5,293 nucleotides of DNA. Origin: Elusimicrobiota bacterium. Lineage in GTDB: Bacteria > Elusimicrobiota > Elusimicrobia > UBA1565 > UBA9628. A program made the translations under genes and the position numbers. The notes beneath the pieces were generated by a model. The model worked only from the letters and a program-made list of their open reading frames with translations. It had not been told where the DNA came from and made no database searches. Of the stretch, positions 1-5,293 are shown in pieces. How positions within the stretch are numbered: the stretch's first letter is position 1; every line of letters starts with the position of its first letter. The stretch covers positions 1-5,293 of the forward strand of contig JAMPYD010000178.1 of NCBI GenBank assembly GCA_023700845.1, in the 5' to 3' direction.

Positions 1-257
1 GGAAGGTCCTCGCCGCGGCGCGCGAGAAGGTCCTCGACCGTCTCGGCGAACACGCGCGCGTCCCGCAGAGGCGCCAGCGCCCGCGCGGCGCGGCGGCAGG
101 CGGCGCCGGCCCGCGCGCACTCGCGGTCGACGGCGGTCCCCCGCCCGAGCTTCAGCAGGGCGCGCGCCCGCCGCAGGCGCCGGCGCGCCTCGTGGACGGC
201 CCGGCTCGTCGGGGGGCGGCGCGTCAGCCACCGGCGGGCCCGCTCGACGTCGATCAT
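1..257 (-). CDS. CHAD-domain protein, N-terminal part (3' end beyond window)
   Basis: The 85 visible codons have no stop and run off the left edge. The protein opens with a short leader, then the typical start of a CHAD domain: VHEARRRLRRARALLKL at residues 21-37, with the conserved His22 followed by a basic helix. A second helix at about 54-79 contains LAPLRDARVF, matching the family's 'L..lRD..v' pattern. CHAD domains are all-helical, rich in Arg/Lys, and bind polyphosphate in the studied cases; this fragment is extremely Arg-rich. I infer polyphosphate or another polyanion as ligand. I placed the start at ATG 257-255. An in-frame GTG at 266-264 has a better spaced GGAAG (276-272) and would add three residues (MNP). 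The gene is divergent from the Cys-rich gene across a spacer of about 88 bp. Family assignment is by motif memory, and the cut C-terminus hides any other domain. Confidence 0.72.
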   Translation of the reverse strand, partial: MIDVERARRWLTRRPPTSRAVHEARRRLRRARALLKLGRGTAVDRECARAGAACRRAARALAPLRDARVFAETVEDLLARRGEDL

Positions 258-274
258 GGGATTCACGTCCGCTT

Positions 275-323
275 CCGCCGCAACGAAGCGACCCCGGTCG
301 CCTTGGCCCGTTCGTTGCGCCGG
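275..323. repeat. Imperfect 13-bp inverted repeat in the divergent spacer
   Basis: Arms 275-287 and 311-323 pair at 12 of 13 positions, including nine in a row (CGCAACGAA with TTCGTTGCG); the only mismatch is 278/320. Inside lies a second perfect palindrome, GCGACC-CC-GGTCGC at 288-301, so the segment could fold as a stacked double hairpin or cruciform. The right arm contains the -12 half of the candidate sigma-54 promoter. No T-run follows on either side, so it is not an intrinsic terminator. It lies between the CHAD gene and the Cys-rich gene and may be an operator acting on both. Confidence 0.6.
303..319 (+). promoter_or_regulatory. Candidate sigma-54 promoter for the Cys-rich gene
   Basis: TTGGCCCGTTCGTTGCG matches the RpoN consensus TTGGCACG-N4-TTGCW except for C in place of A in the -24 half and the last base. 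The spacing GG (305-306)-N10-GC (317-318) is exact. Transcription would begin near 330, giving a leader of about 16 nt that contains the GGAGGG ribosome site and ends at ATG 346. No enhancer site for an activator is identified. In DNA this rich in G and C, GG-N10-GC alone is common; the fuller match and the near-copy before usp raise my confidence. Confidence 0.45.
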
Positions 324-336
324 GTCATGCGGGTAC

Positions 337-342
337 GGAGGG
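337..342 (+). promoter_or_regulatory. Ribosome binding site that decides the Cys-rich gene start
   Basis: GGAGGG lies 3 nt before ATG 346 (4 nt counting GGAGG alone). It favours this start over the in-frame ATG at 256, which has no comparable site. Confidence 0.7.
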
Positions 343-345
343 TCC

Positions 346-639
346 ATGAGCTTGAACACGCGATTGCGGCGCCTGCTCGAGGTGTCCACGGCCCTGATGC
401 TGATCGCGTTCCTGGCCACGGCGCTGGCCCTGCGCGCCCCCGAGCCCCGGTCGGGCGCGGCCGACAACCCCGTGACGCTCAACATCCGGACTATGGTCTA
501 TCACTGCCCGGCCTGCGACCTGACCCGCCACTGCGGGACCGACTGCGTGGTGCTGGCCCTCGCCGAGGCGCGCCGCCGGGGCGGCCGCCCCTGCACGACG
601 TGCGGCGGCATCTGCCTGGCGCGCGCGCCGGGAGAGTGA
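346..639 (+). CDS. Small membrane-anchored cysteine-rich protein, unknown function
   Basis: This encodes 97 residues. A basic N-terminus (RLRR, 6-9) precedes one hydrophobic segment at about 10-29, read as a signal anchor or uncleaved signal peptide, which would leave the rest outside the inner membrane. The C-terminal half has seven cysteines in the pattern C54-x2-C57-x5-C63-x3-C67-x15-C83-x2-C86-x3-C90, with His53 and His62 beside them. The layout 'VYHCPAC ... EARRRGGRPCTTC' resembles short zinc-ribbon-like tails of the type 'vyH..C....EA...G.rPC..C'. Metal binding or disulfides are inference, and there is no CxxCH heme motif. The start at 346 has GGAGGG at 337-342. An in-frame ATG at 256 would add 30 residues lacking hydrophobic character and overlap the divergent gene, so I rejected it. 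The gene converges with the hemerythrin gene, with 19 bp between stops. A sigma-54-like promoter lies just upstream. Confidence 0.75.
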   Translation: MSLNTRLRRLLEVSTALMLIAFLATALALRAPEPRSGAADNPVTLNIRTMVYHCPACDLTRHCGTDCVVLALAEARRRGGRPCTTCGGICLARAPGE

Positions 640-658
640 GCGCCTTCCCGCCCCCACC

Positions 659-1156
659 TCAGCGCTTGGACGGCGGATGCAGCTCGGCCTCGCGGGCGCG
701 CTCCCCTAGCTCCCGAAGGCGCTCGGCGGGCAGGCGCTCCCGCAGCAGCGGGAACAGGGTCTTCTCCTCGTAGGCCAGGTGCGCCTCCACCTCGTCGCTC
801 ATGCGGCCCAGCAGCTCGCGCAGGCGATGGACGTGCTCCCCGTCGAAGGTGAACGCGACGGCGCCGAAGATCTTCATGATGTCGGCGACCGCCCGGCGGC
901 CGTCCTCGAAGGCGGCCCGCATCGCCGCGTCCAGCTCGAACTGGCCGGCGATCTCCTTCATGAACTCCTCCTCCGACGACTCGTGGGCGCGGAAGGAGGC
1001 GAAGAACCCCTCGATGTCCCGGCGCAGGCGCTGGCAGTCGAGCGAGACGCAGTCGTCCCAGCCGACCCCGTGCGGCCGCTTGAACTGGGCTCCGAGACCG
1101 GCGAGCTCCGCGCGCAAGGCCCCGTGCCGCTCCTGAAAGACGTCGATGATGTCCAT
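659..1156 (-). CDS. Hemerythrin-like (HHE cation-binding) protein
   Basis: This is a soluble, strongly helical protein of 165 residues. It has the hallmarks of an HHE/hemerythrin four-helix bundle: His11 in the first helix (ERHGALR), His58 with Glu62 (AHESSEEEF), His108/His110 before the third helix, and His126 with Glu130 (AHLAYEEKTLFPLL). These are the expected ligands of a non-heme di-iron centre that binds O2 or senses oxygen or redox state. No DNA-binding, GGDEF or chemotaxis domain is attached, so this is a stand-alone single-domain member. The start ATG is preceded by a strong GGAGG (1166-1162) inside a purine run with 5-nt spacing. It is the last gene of the cox-ctaB-usp run, 30 bp after usp. 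I infer a role in oxygen storage or sensing, or in protection linked to respiration; the exact function cannot be read from sequence. A DUF-type HHE regulator is the main alternative. Confidence 0.88.
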   Translation of the reverse strand: MDIIDVFQERHGALRAELAGLGAQFKRPHGVGWDDCVSLDCQRLRRDIEGFFASFRAHESSEEEFMKEIAGQFELDAAMRAAFEDGRRAVADIMKIFGAVAFTFDGEHVHRLRELLGRMSDEVEAHLAYEEKTLFPLLRERLPAERLRELGERAREAELHPPSKR

Positions 1157-1186
1157 AACCCCCTCCCCCGAGAGGCCGCCCCGGGT

Positions 1187-2059
1187 CTATCTCAAGGACC
1201 TTTCGCGCGCGGGCGCGGCGCCCCCGGCGACGCGCAGGGCGTGAAGCGCCCGGCTCGGGACGGGAACGGCCAGCACCGGGATCGAGGAGCGCCGGAGCAC
1301 CTGCTCCAGCGTCGTTCCGAAGAACGCGTCCTTGATGAGGGATTTTCCATGCGCGACGAGAACGATCCAATCCTGGCCTCTTCGTGCCTTCAGTATGCCC
1401 TTCACGGCGTCGCCGACGGCGGCCTCCGACTCCGGCCGGCAGCTCTTGAGAACCTGCGGCGGCAAGCGGTGGATGAGAGAGGTCAGGCGGTACTGGAGGT
1501 TCCCGCTCCAGACCGGATCGTCGGTCACGTGCAGGACCTTCAAGCCCGCCGACAGGACCGCGGACGCGGCCGCGGCGTAGGCGAATCCGTACTCCGAATA
1601 GGGGGTGAAATTCACGGGCGCCAGGATCGAGCGGATCTCCCGCACCTCCCCGCGCGCCGCGAGCACCGGGACCGGCGACGTGCGGATCACGGCCTCCGCC
1701 GTCGAGCCGAGCACGGCCCGGCGCAGCCCCCGGCGTCCGTGCGTGCCGACGACGATCAGGTCCGCGCGGTGAAGGCGGGCGTGTCCGACGACGCTCCGCG
1801 CCGGGTCGCCGTCGAGGATCGTGACCTTCACGCCCTCTCCGACCCTCGCCCGGATTTCCTCGCGGAGCTCGCGGATGCCGGACGCGGTCAGGCCGGCCGG
1901 GGGCATCAGGTCCACCCCCGCCTGCCAGGGCTCGACGTAGACGACCTCCAGGGCCGCTCCGCAGCTCCCGGCGAGCGCGGCGGCGTGCCGCCACGCCGTG
2001 CGAGACGCGTCCGAAAGATCGTAGGCGACGAGTATCTTCTTCGGAGGGAATCGGATCAT
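1187..2059 (-). CDS. Tandem universal stress protein (two Usp domains)
   Basis: From ATG 2059 this is 290 residues in two UspA-like alpha/beta domains, about 6-135 and 143-266, with a short Ala/Arg-rich tail. Domain 1 has the usual start KKILVAYDLSD (Asp14) and a complete nucleotide-binding signature G105-x2-G108-x9-G118-S119, so it should bind ATP. Domain 2 is degenerate: Asn150 stands where the Asp is expected, and Val235 replaces the first glycine (V-A-H-G238-x9-G248-T). Usp proteins are cytoplasmic and respond to starvation, respiratory block or oxidative stress. A GTG at 2083 is also in frame and would add eight residues. I prefer ATG 2059 because GGGGG (2068-2064) sits 4 nt before it, and because the candidate promoter upstream would start transcription inside the longer form. 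The gene lies 43 bp after ctaB and 30 bp before the hemerythrin gene. Confidence 0.9.
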   Translation of the reverse strand: MIRFPPKKILVAYDLSDASRTAWRHAAALAGSCGAALEVVYVEPWQAGVDLMPPAGLTASGIRELREEIRARVGEGVKVTILDGDPARSVVGHARLHRADLIVVGTHGRRGLRRAVLGSTAEAVIRTSPVPVLAARGEVREIRSILAPVNFTPYSEYGFAYAAAASAVLSAGLKVLHVTDDPVWSGNLQYRLTSLIHRLPPQVLKSCRPESEAAVGDAVKGILKARRGQDWIVLVAHGKSLIKDAFFGTTLEQVLRRSSIPVLAVPVPSRALHALRVAGGAAPARERSLR

Positions 2060-2063
2060 AAAG

Positions 2064-2068
2064 CCCCC
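2064..2068 (-). promoter_or_regulatory. Ribosome binding site favouring the shorter Usp start
   Basis: GGGGG on the minus strand sits 4 nt before ATG 2059. The alternative GTG at 2083 has no clear purine-rich site in front of it. The match to the anti-SD is modest. Confidence 0.45.
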
Positions 2069-2088
2069 AGTCCGCGCATACACCGGGG

Positions 2089-2105
2089 CGCAACGAACCG
2101 GCCTA
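2089..2105 (-). promoter_or_regulatory. Candidate sigma-54-like promoter before usp
   Basis: On the minus strand the sequence TAGGCCGGTTCGTTGCG overlaps the ctaB stop codon. GG (2102-2101)-N10-GC (2091-2090) spacing and the TTGC of the -12 half are kept, but the -24 half is weaker than at the Cys-rich gene. The predicted start near 2078 leaves a leader of about 19 nt with GGGGG before ATG 2059. If real, usp and the hemerythrin gene can be transcribed separately from the oxidase genes. It could instead be a binding site for another regulator shared by the two loci. Confidence 0.33.
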
Positions 2106-2948
2106 TAGGCGGTCGGCGACCAGGACGGCGAGCACGAGGGGCAGGTAGGCGAGGGAGGCGAGAAACACGCGGCGGGCCGACGCCTGCGTCAGTTCGCGGG
2201 CGGCGGCCAGCGACAGCAGCAGGAAGAGTCCTCCCAGCGAGAGCGCCGTGAACAGGTACGCGCCCCCCGCCAGGCCCAGCCCGAAGGGCAGGACCGAAAC
2301 GGCGAGCAGCAGCGCCGCCGTCGCCGCCATCTGCCAGGCCACCTCGGCGCCGGACGGATCGGTGACGGAATAGACCCGATAGCCGCCGAGCGCGTAATCC
2401 TCCCGGTACAGCCAGGCGAGCGCCAGGAAATGCGGCATCTGCCACAGGAATTGAATTCCGAACAGGACCGCCGCCGACGCGTCGAGCGCGCCGCCCGCCG
2501 CCGTCCAGCCGATCACCGGCGGGAGCGCCCCGGGGATCGCGCCGACCCAGGTCGACAAGGGCGAGAAGCGCTTCATCGGGGTGTAGACGAGCAGGTAGCT
2601 CGCCAAGGTGAAGGCCGTCAGCGCGCACGCGGTCCCGCCGACCTTCCAGTACAGGAGCCCGAGCCCGGCCGCGCCCCACAGCAGGCCGAGCGCGTGCGCG
2701 GCGGCGGGCGTCACGCGCCCCGTCGGGATCGGGCGGCGCGCGGTGCGCCTCATCCTCGCGTCGAGGTCCGCCTCGAGGACCTGGTTGAGGCACCCCGTCG
2801 AGGCCGAGGCCAGCGCCACGCCGATCACGGTCCACAGCAGGCGCGTCGCGTCGAGAGGCCCCCGGGAGGCCAGCGCGAAGCCCGCCGCCGCGCACAGCGC
2901 CACGAGCGCGGTGATGCGCGGCTTGGCCAGCTCGAGGTACGCCTTCAT
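2103..2948 (-). CDS. ctaB: Protoheme IX farnesyltransferase (heme O synthase)
   Basis: This encodes 281 residues, the normal size for CtaB/CyoE, a UbiA-superfamily integral membrane prenyltransferase. It transfers the farnesyl group of farnesyl diphosphate to protoheme IX, giving heme O, the precursor of heme A for the neighbouring oxidase. The first Asp-rich motif is at 55-72 (N55, D61, D63, then RRTARRP). Other family blocks are YTPMKR (122-127), VGAIPGALPPVIGW (135-148), QMPHFLALAW (170-179) and YREDYALGGYRV (181-192), the second conserved loop. About eight or nine hydrophobic segments are visible. The ATG overlaps the coxA stop by one base (TGATG), which indicates translational coupling. 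Heme A synthase (ctaA) is not in this window. UbiA relatives for quinones are excluded by the CtaB-specific ALPP and PHF blocks. Confidence 0.96.
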   Translation of the reverse strand: MKAYLELAKPRITALVALCAAAGFALASRGPLDATRLLWTVIGVALASASTGCLNQVLEADLDARMRRTARRPIPTGRVTPAAAHALGLLWGAAGLGLLYWKVGGTACALTAFTLASYLLVYTPMKRFSPLSTWVGAIPGALPPVIGWTAAGGALDASAAVLFGIQFLWQMPHFLALAWLYREDYALGGYRVYSVTDPSGAEVAWQMAATAALLLAVSVLPFGLGLAGGAYLFTALSLGGLFLLLSLAAARELTQASARRVFLASLAYLPLVLAVLVADRL

Positions 2949-4699
2949 CAGGCCCTGACCCCGTAGTCGTAGGGATCGCTCTCCGCCTTGGGCGGGGTCT
3001 TGAAGTTCCCGTGCGGGGGCGGAGAGGCCGCCTTCCACTCGAGGGTCAGAGCCTCCCACGGGTTCTCCCCCGCCTTCTCGCCGCCGCGCAGGGAGGTGAA
3101 GACGTTGTACGCGAACACGATCACCGACGAGCCGACGACGAGGGCCGCGACGCTGGCGAAGGTCTGGACCGGGTCCATCCACGCCGGGAAGTCCGCGACG
3201 TGGCGGCGCATGCCGTGGTTGCCGAGCCAGAACAGCGGGATGAAGACGGCGTTGAAGCCGACGAACATCAGCGCGCACTGGATCTTGGCCAAGGTCTCGT
3301 TGAGGCGCCTGCCGGTCATCTTCGGGAACCAGTGATGGAAGCCGGCGAAGAAGCCGAACACCGCGCCGCCCATGATCGTGAAGTGGAAGTGGGCGACGAT
3401 GAACCAGGTGTCGTGCAGGTGCAGGTCGGTCGGCGCGTCGGCGAGCGGGATGCCGGTCAGGCCGCCGATGAGGAAGTTGGCGACCATCGCCAGCGCCCAC
3501 AGCGCCGGCGAGTCGAGGCGCAGCTTCGCCTTCCACAGCGTGCCCATCACCGAGAGGAAGACGACTCCGGTCGGGATCGAGATGAGCTCGGTGTTGATCA
3601 TGAACGGCAGCTTCAGCAGCATCCACATGCCCGAGGTGAACATGTGGTGGGCCCAGACGATGAAGCTCAGCGCGGTGATCGTCATCAGGGCGCCCGCGAC
3701 GAGCTTATAGGCGAACAGCGGCTTGCGCGCGTACACCGGCAGGATCTCGAGCACCGCGCCGAAGGCGGGAAGGATCATGATGTACACGGCGGGGTGCGAG
3801 TAGTACCAGAACAGGTGCTGGTACAGGAGGACGTTCCCGCCGAGCTCCGAGGAGAAGAACGTCGTGTGCATGACGCGGTCGAAGGTGACCATGATCAGCG
3901 ACGCGGCGACGACCGAGGTCCCCATGATCTGGATGATCGCGGTCGCGACGATCGACCAGGTGAAGATCGGCACGCGCCTCCAGCCCATGCCGGGGGCGCG
4001 CATCGTGAGCACCGTGGCGACGAAGTTCACGCCGCCGAAGATCGAGGAGAAGCCGGCGGTGACGAAGGCAAGCACAAACATCTGTTTACCGATGGTCGTG
4101 CCCTGGGTCGAAAGCGGAGCGATGGCCGTCCACCCGAAGTCGAGGCCCCCGAGGAACGGAGACGCCAGAAGGAGGACCACGGCCGGCGGCAAAAGCCAGA
4201 AGCTCAGCGCGTTCAGACGCGGGAAAGCCATGTCGCGAGCGCCGATCTGCAAGGGCACGATGAAGTTGCCCAGGCCGCCAGCGGTCGCGATGAGCGCCAC
4301 CACGACCATGGTGATGCCGTGAAGAGACATCACCGTCACGTACTGCTCGGGCGTCAGGTACTGCAGGCCGTGACGGGCGAGCTCCAGGCGCATCGTCAGC
4401 GCGAGCAGGCCGCCGACGAGGAAGATGATCACGGCGGCGACGGTGTACTGGATTCCGACCACCTTGTGGTCGACGTCGAACGAGAAGTAGCGCGCGACGC
4501 CGTGCTTCTCCTCGGGCTCGACGCCCAGGGCGTAGGTGCGCATGGCCTTGGCGCCGCCGACGACGCCGAGGAAGACGAGCAGGGCGGCGAGGTAGCCGAG
4601 CACGCAGGCGGCCTGCGGGCCCAGCGGGCCCCTCAGGCCCAGATAGCCGGCGACGAACACGACGACGCCGGCGGCGAGTGCTGAGAAAAATTCGGTCAT
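2948..4699 (-). CDS. coxA: Cytochrome c oxidase subunit I, A2 (YSHPxV) type
   Basis: This is the catalytic subunit of an aa3-type oxidase: it reduces O2 to water and pumps protons across the inner membrane. At 583 residues it has all metal ligands: His127 and His439 (heme a), His437 (heme a3), His302, His351 and His352 (CuB), with the cross-linking Tyr306 (HPAVY). His429-Asp430 matches the Mg site and Arg498-Arg499 the propionate-binding pair. Helix VI reads Y300-S301-H-P-A304-V, the A2 signature that replaces the GHPEV glutamate. The D-channel Asp156 and Asn163 (ARDMAFPRLN) and Asn145 are kept, but the K-channel lysine position holds Val380 (PTGVV). About 80 residues with two hydrophobic helices (about 5-21 and 29-50) precede the canonical first helix. 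The end, TLEWKAASPPP, is standard and there is no fused subunit III. Start: GGAGA at 4709-4705 lies 5 nt before ATG. It follows coxB by 21 bp. Confidence 0.97.
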   Translation of the reverse strand: MTEFFSALAAGVVVFVAGYLGLRGPLGPQAACVLGYLAALLVFLGVVGGAKAMRTYALGVEPEEKHGVARYFSFDVDHKVVGIQYTVAAVIIFLVGGLLALTMRLELARHGLQYLTPEQYVTVMSLHGITMVVVALIATAGGLGNFIVPLQIGARDMAFPRLNALSFWLLPPAVVLLLASPFLGGLDFGWTAIAPLSTQGTTIGKQMFVLAFVTAGFSSIFGGVNFVATVLTMRAPGMGWRRVPIFTWSIVATAIIQIMGTSVVAASLIMVTFDRVMHTTFFSSELGGNVLLYQHLFWYYSHPAVYIMILPAFGAVLEILPVYARKPLFAYKLVAGALMTITALSFIVWAHHMFTSGMWMLLKLPFMINTELISIPTGVVFLSVMGTLWKAKLRLDSPALWALAMVANFLIGGLTGIPLADAPTDLHLHDTWFIVAHFHFTIMGGAVFGFFAGFHHWFPKMTGRRLNETLAKIQCALMFVGFNAVFIPLFWLGNHGMRRHVADFPAWMDPVQTFASVAALVVGSSVIVFAYNVFTSLRGGEKAGENPWEALTLEWKAASPPPHGNFKTPPKAESDPYDYGVRA

Positions 4700-4720
4700 T
4701 TCATTCTCCGGTCGATGGGC

Positions 4721-5293
4721 CTAGAATTCCGCCTTCATGTTGCTCTCGAAGTCCTCGTGCTCGAGGACCTCGACGGTCGCCAGCATGTCGTAGTGGTCGC
4801 GCCCGCAGAGCTGGTTGCACAGGAGCGTGTACTCGCCGAGCTTCGTCGGCGTCAGGATCATCGGGATCGCCTTGCCGGGCACCGCGTCCTGCTTGAGGCG
4901 GAACTCGGGGACCCAGAAGGCGTGGACGACGTCCTTCGAGGTCAGGATGAGGCGGTGGCGCTTGCCCTTCTCCATGAACAGCTTGGCGCCGTACGTCTTG
5001 TACTGCGGGTAGTAGAACTCCCAGCTGAATTGCGACGCGCGGACCTCGATGTCGATGTCGGCCGAGGGATCGCTGATGATCGCGCGCAGCTCGTGCGCGC
5101 CGAGCGCCGCCAGCGACAGCGTCAGCGCGACGCTGATCGCGATCCAGCCCACCTCGACGACGCGGCCGCGGCTCTTGTCGAACTTCTCGCCCTGCTCGGC
5201 CCGGTTCCCGGCCCGGAAGGCGACGACGCAGTAGATCAGGTAGGCCATGACGAGGGCGTAGATCACGCCCTCGACGACGAGCAGCCCGTTCCA
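4721..5293 (-). CDS. coxB: Cytochrome c oxidase subunit II (N-terminus beyond window)
   Basis: The frame is open through the right edge, so the true start is outside; 190 residues are visible (numbered from the edge). Two membrane helices (about 1-28 and 45-68) anchor a cupredoxin domain outside the membrane. It accepts electrons from cytochrome c at the dinuclear CuA centre and passes them to heme a in CoxA. QFSWEF (88-93, with Trp91) matches the electron-entry aromatic region. CuA ligands are His124 (VVHAFWVPEF), Cys159, Cys163, His167 and Met170 in CNQLCGRDHYDM. Position 161 is Gln where the family normally has Glu. The protein stops about 20 residues after the CuA loop, so it has no C-terminal cytochrome c domain of the caa3 kind. 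An in-frame GTG at 5266 lies inside the first helix and is not a credible start. Confidence 0.95.
   Translation of the reverse strand, partial: WNGLLVVEGVIYALVMAYLIYCVVAFRAGNRAEQGEKFDKSRGRVVEVGWIAISVALTLSLAALGAHELRAIISDPSADIDIEVRASQFSWEFYYPQYKTYGAKLFMEKGKRHRLILTSKDVVHAFWVPEFRLKQDAVPGKAIPMILTPTKLGEYTLLCNQLCGRDHYDMLATVEVLEHEDFESNMKAEF

Noticed and set aside
279..295. Third sigma-54-like site, minus strand, for the CHAD gene
   Set aside because: It keeps GG-N10-GC and TTGC, but the rest of the -24 half does not match, and the predicted start near 268 would leave almost no leader before GTG 266; kept only as part of the inverted repeat.
639..666. Possible terminator between the convergent genes (AGCGC 639-643 with GCGCT 662-666)
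   Set aside because: The stem is only 5 bp with an 18-nt loop and no T-run on either strand.
192..773. Plus-strand open frame of 193 codons
   Set aside because: It is out of frame with the Cys-rich gene, overlaps three genes and has shadow-like composition.
501..2093. Long alternative minus-strand frame through usp and hemerythrin
   Set aside because: It is another frame of the same strand, with Arg/Gly/Pro-rich translation; Usp and HHE motifs lie in the chosen frames.
779..2251. Long plus-strand open frame opposite the hemerythrin, usp and ctaB ends
   Set aside because: It crosses three well-supported minus-strand genes, and its product is Arg/Pro/Gly-rich without recognisable motifs.
3011..4684. 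Very long open frame on the plus strand opposite coxA
   Set aside because: It mirrors coxA codons in G+C-rich DNA; the product is low-complexity Arg/Glu/His/Asp-rich with no fold or family features, while the minus strand has all oxidase ligands.
5264..5266. GTG as the start of coxB
   Set aside because: It falls inside the first membrane helix, and the frame stays open with plausible helix residues (WNGLLVVEG) up to the window edge.

Overview
This is a very G+C-rich window (my estimate by eye is well above 60%) with tightly packed genes that use ATG or GTG starts. It looks like chromosomal DNA of an aerobic or facultatively aerobic Gram-negative-type bacterium. The cytochrome c oxidase is of the A2 kind (YSHPxV motif in subunit I), as known from Rhodothermus and seen in several deep-branching or delta-like lineages. 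I cannot name the genus or phylum. I see no mobile element, CRISPR array, tRNA or rRNA.

Layout. Reading leftward on the minus strand from the right edge, there is an apparent operon of five genes: cytochrome c oxidase subunit II (coxB, N-terminus cut by the window edge), subunit I (coxA), protoheme IX farnesyltransferase (ctaB/cyoE), a tandem universal stress protein, and a hemerythrin-like HHE protein. Gaps are 21 bp, a 1-nt TGATG overlap, 43 bp and 30 bp. The operon converges at 640-658 on a small plus-strand gene (346-639) for a membrane-anchored protein with seven cysteines. Divergent from that gene, and running off the left edge, is a minus-strand gene whose visible part is a CHAD domain. 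No stretch longer than about 90 bp lacks a gene.

How the parts fit together. coxB and coxA encode the electron-entry (CuA) and catalytic (heme a, heme a3-CuB) subunits of a terminal oxidase, and ctaB makes the heme O precursor of heme A. The Usp and hemerythrin genes downstream suggest that oxygen or redox stress functions are linked to the respiratory genes. Subunit III, heme A synthase and copper chaperones are not in the window.

Most interesting points. (1) A 17-bp element that looks like a sigma-54 promoter (GG-N10-GC with TTGC) occurs with 16/17 identity before the Cys-rich gene and before usp, at nearly the same distance from each start codon. (2) In the divergent spacer this element overlaps a long inverted repeat with a second palindrome inside it. 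(3) CoxA has Val where A-type oxidases have the K-channel lysine. (4) CoxA carries two extra N-terminal membrane helices. (5) CoxB has Gln in place of the CuA-loop Glu.
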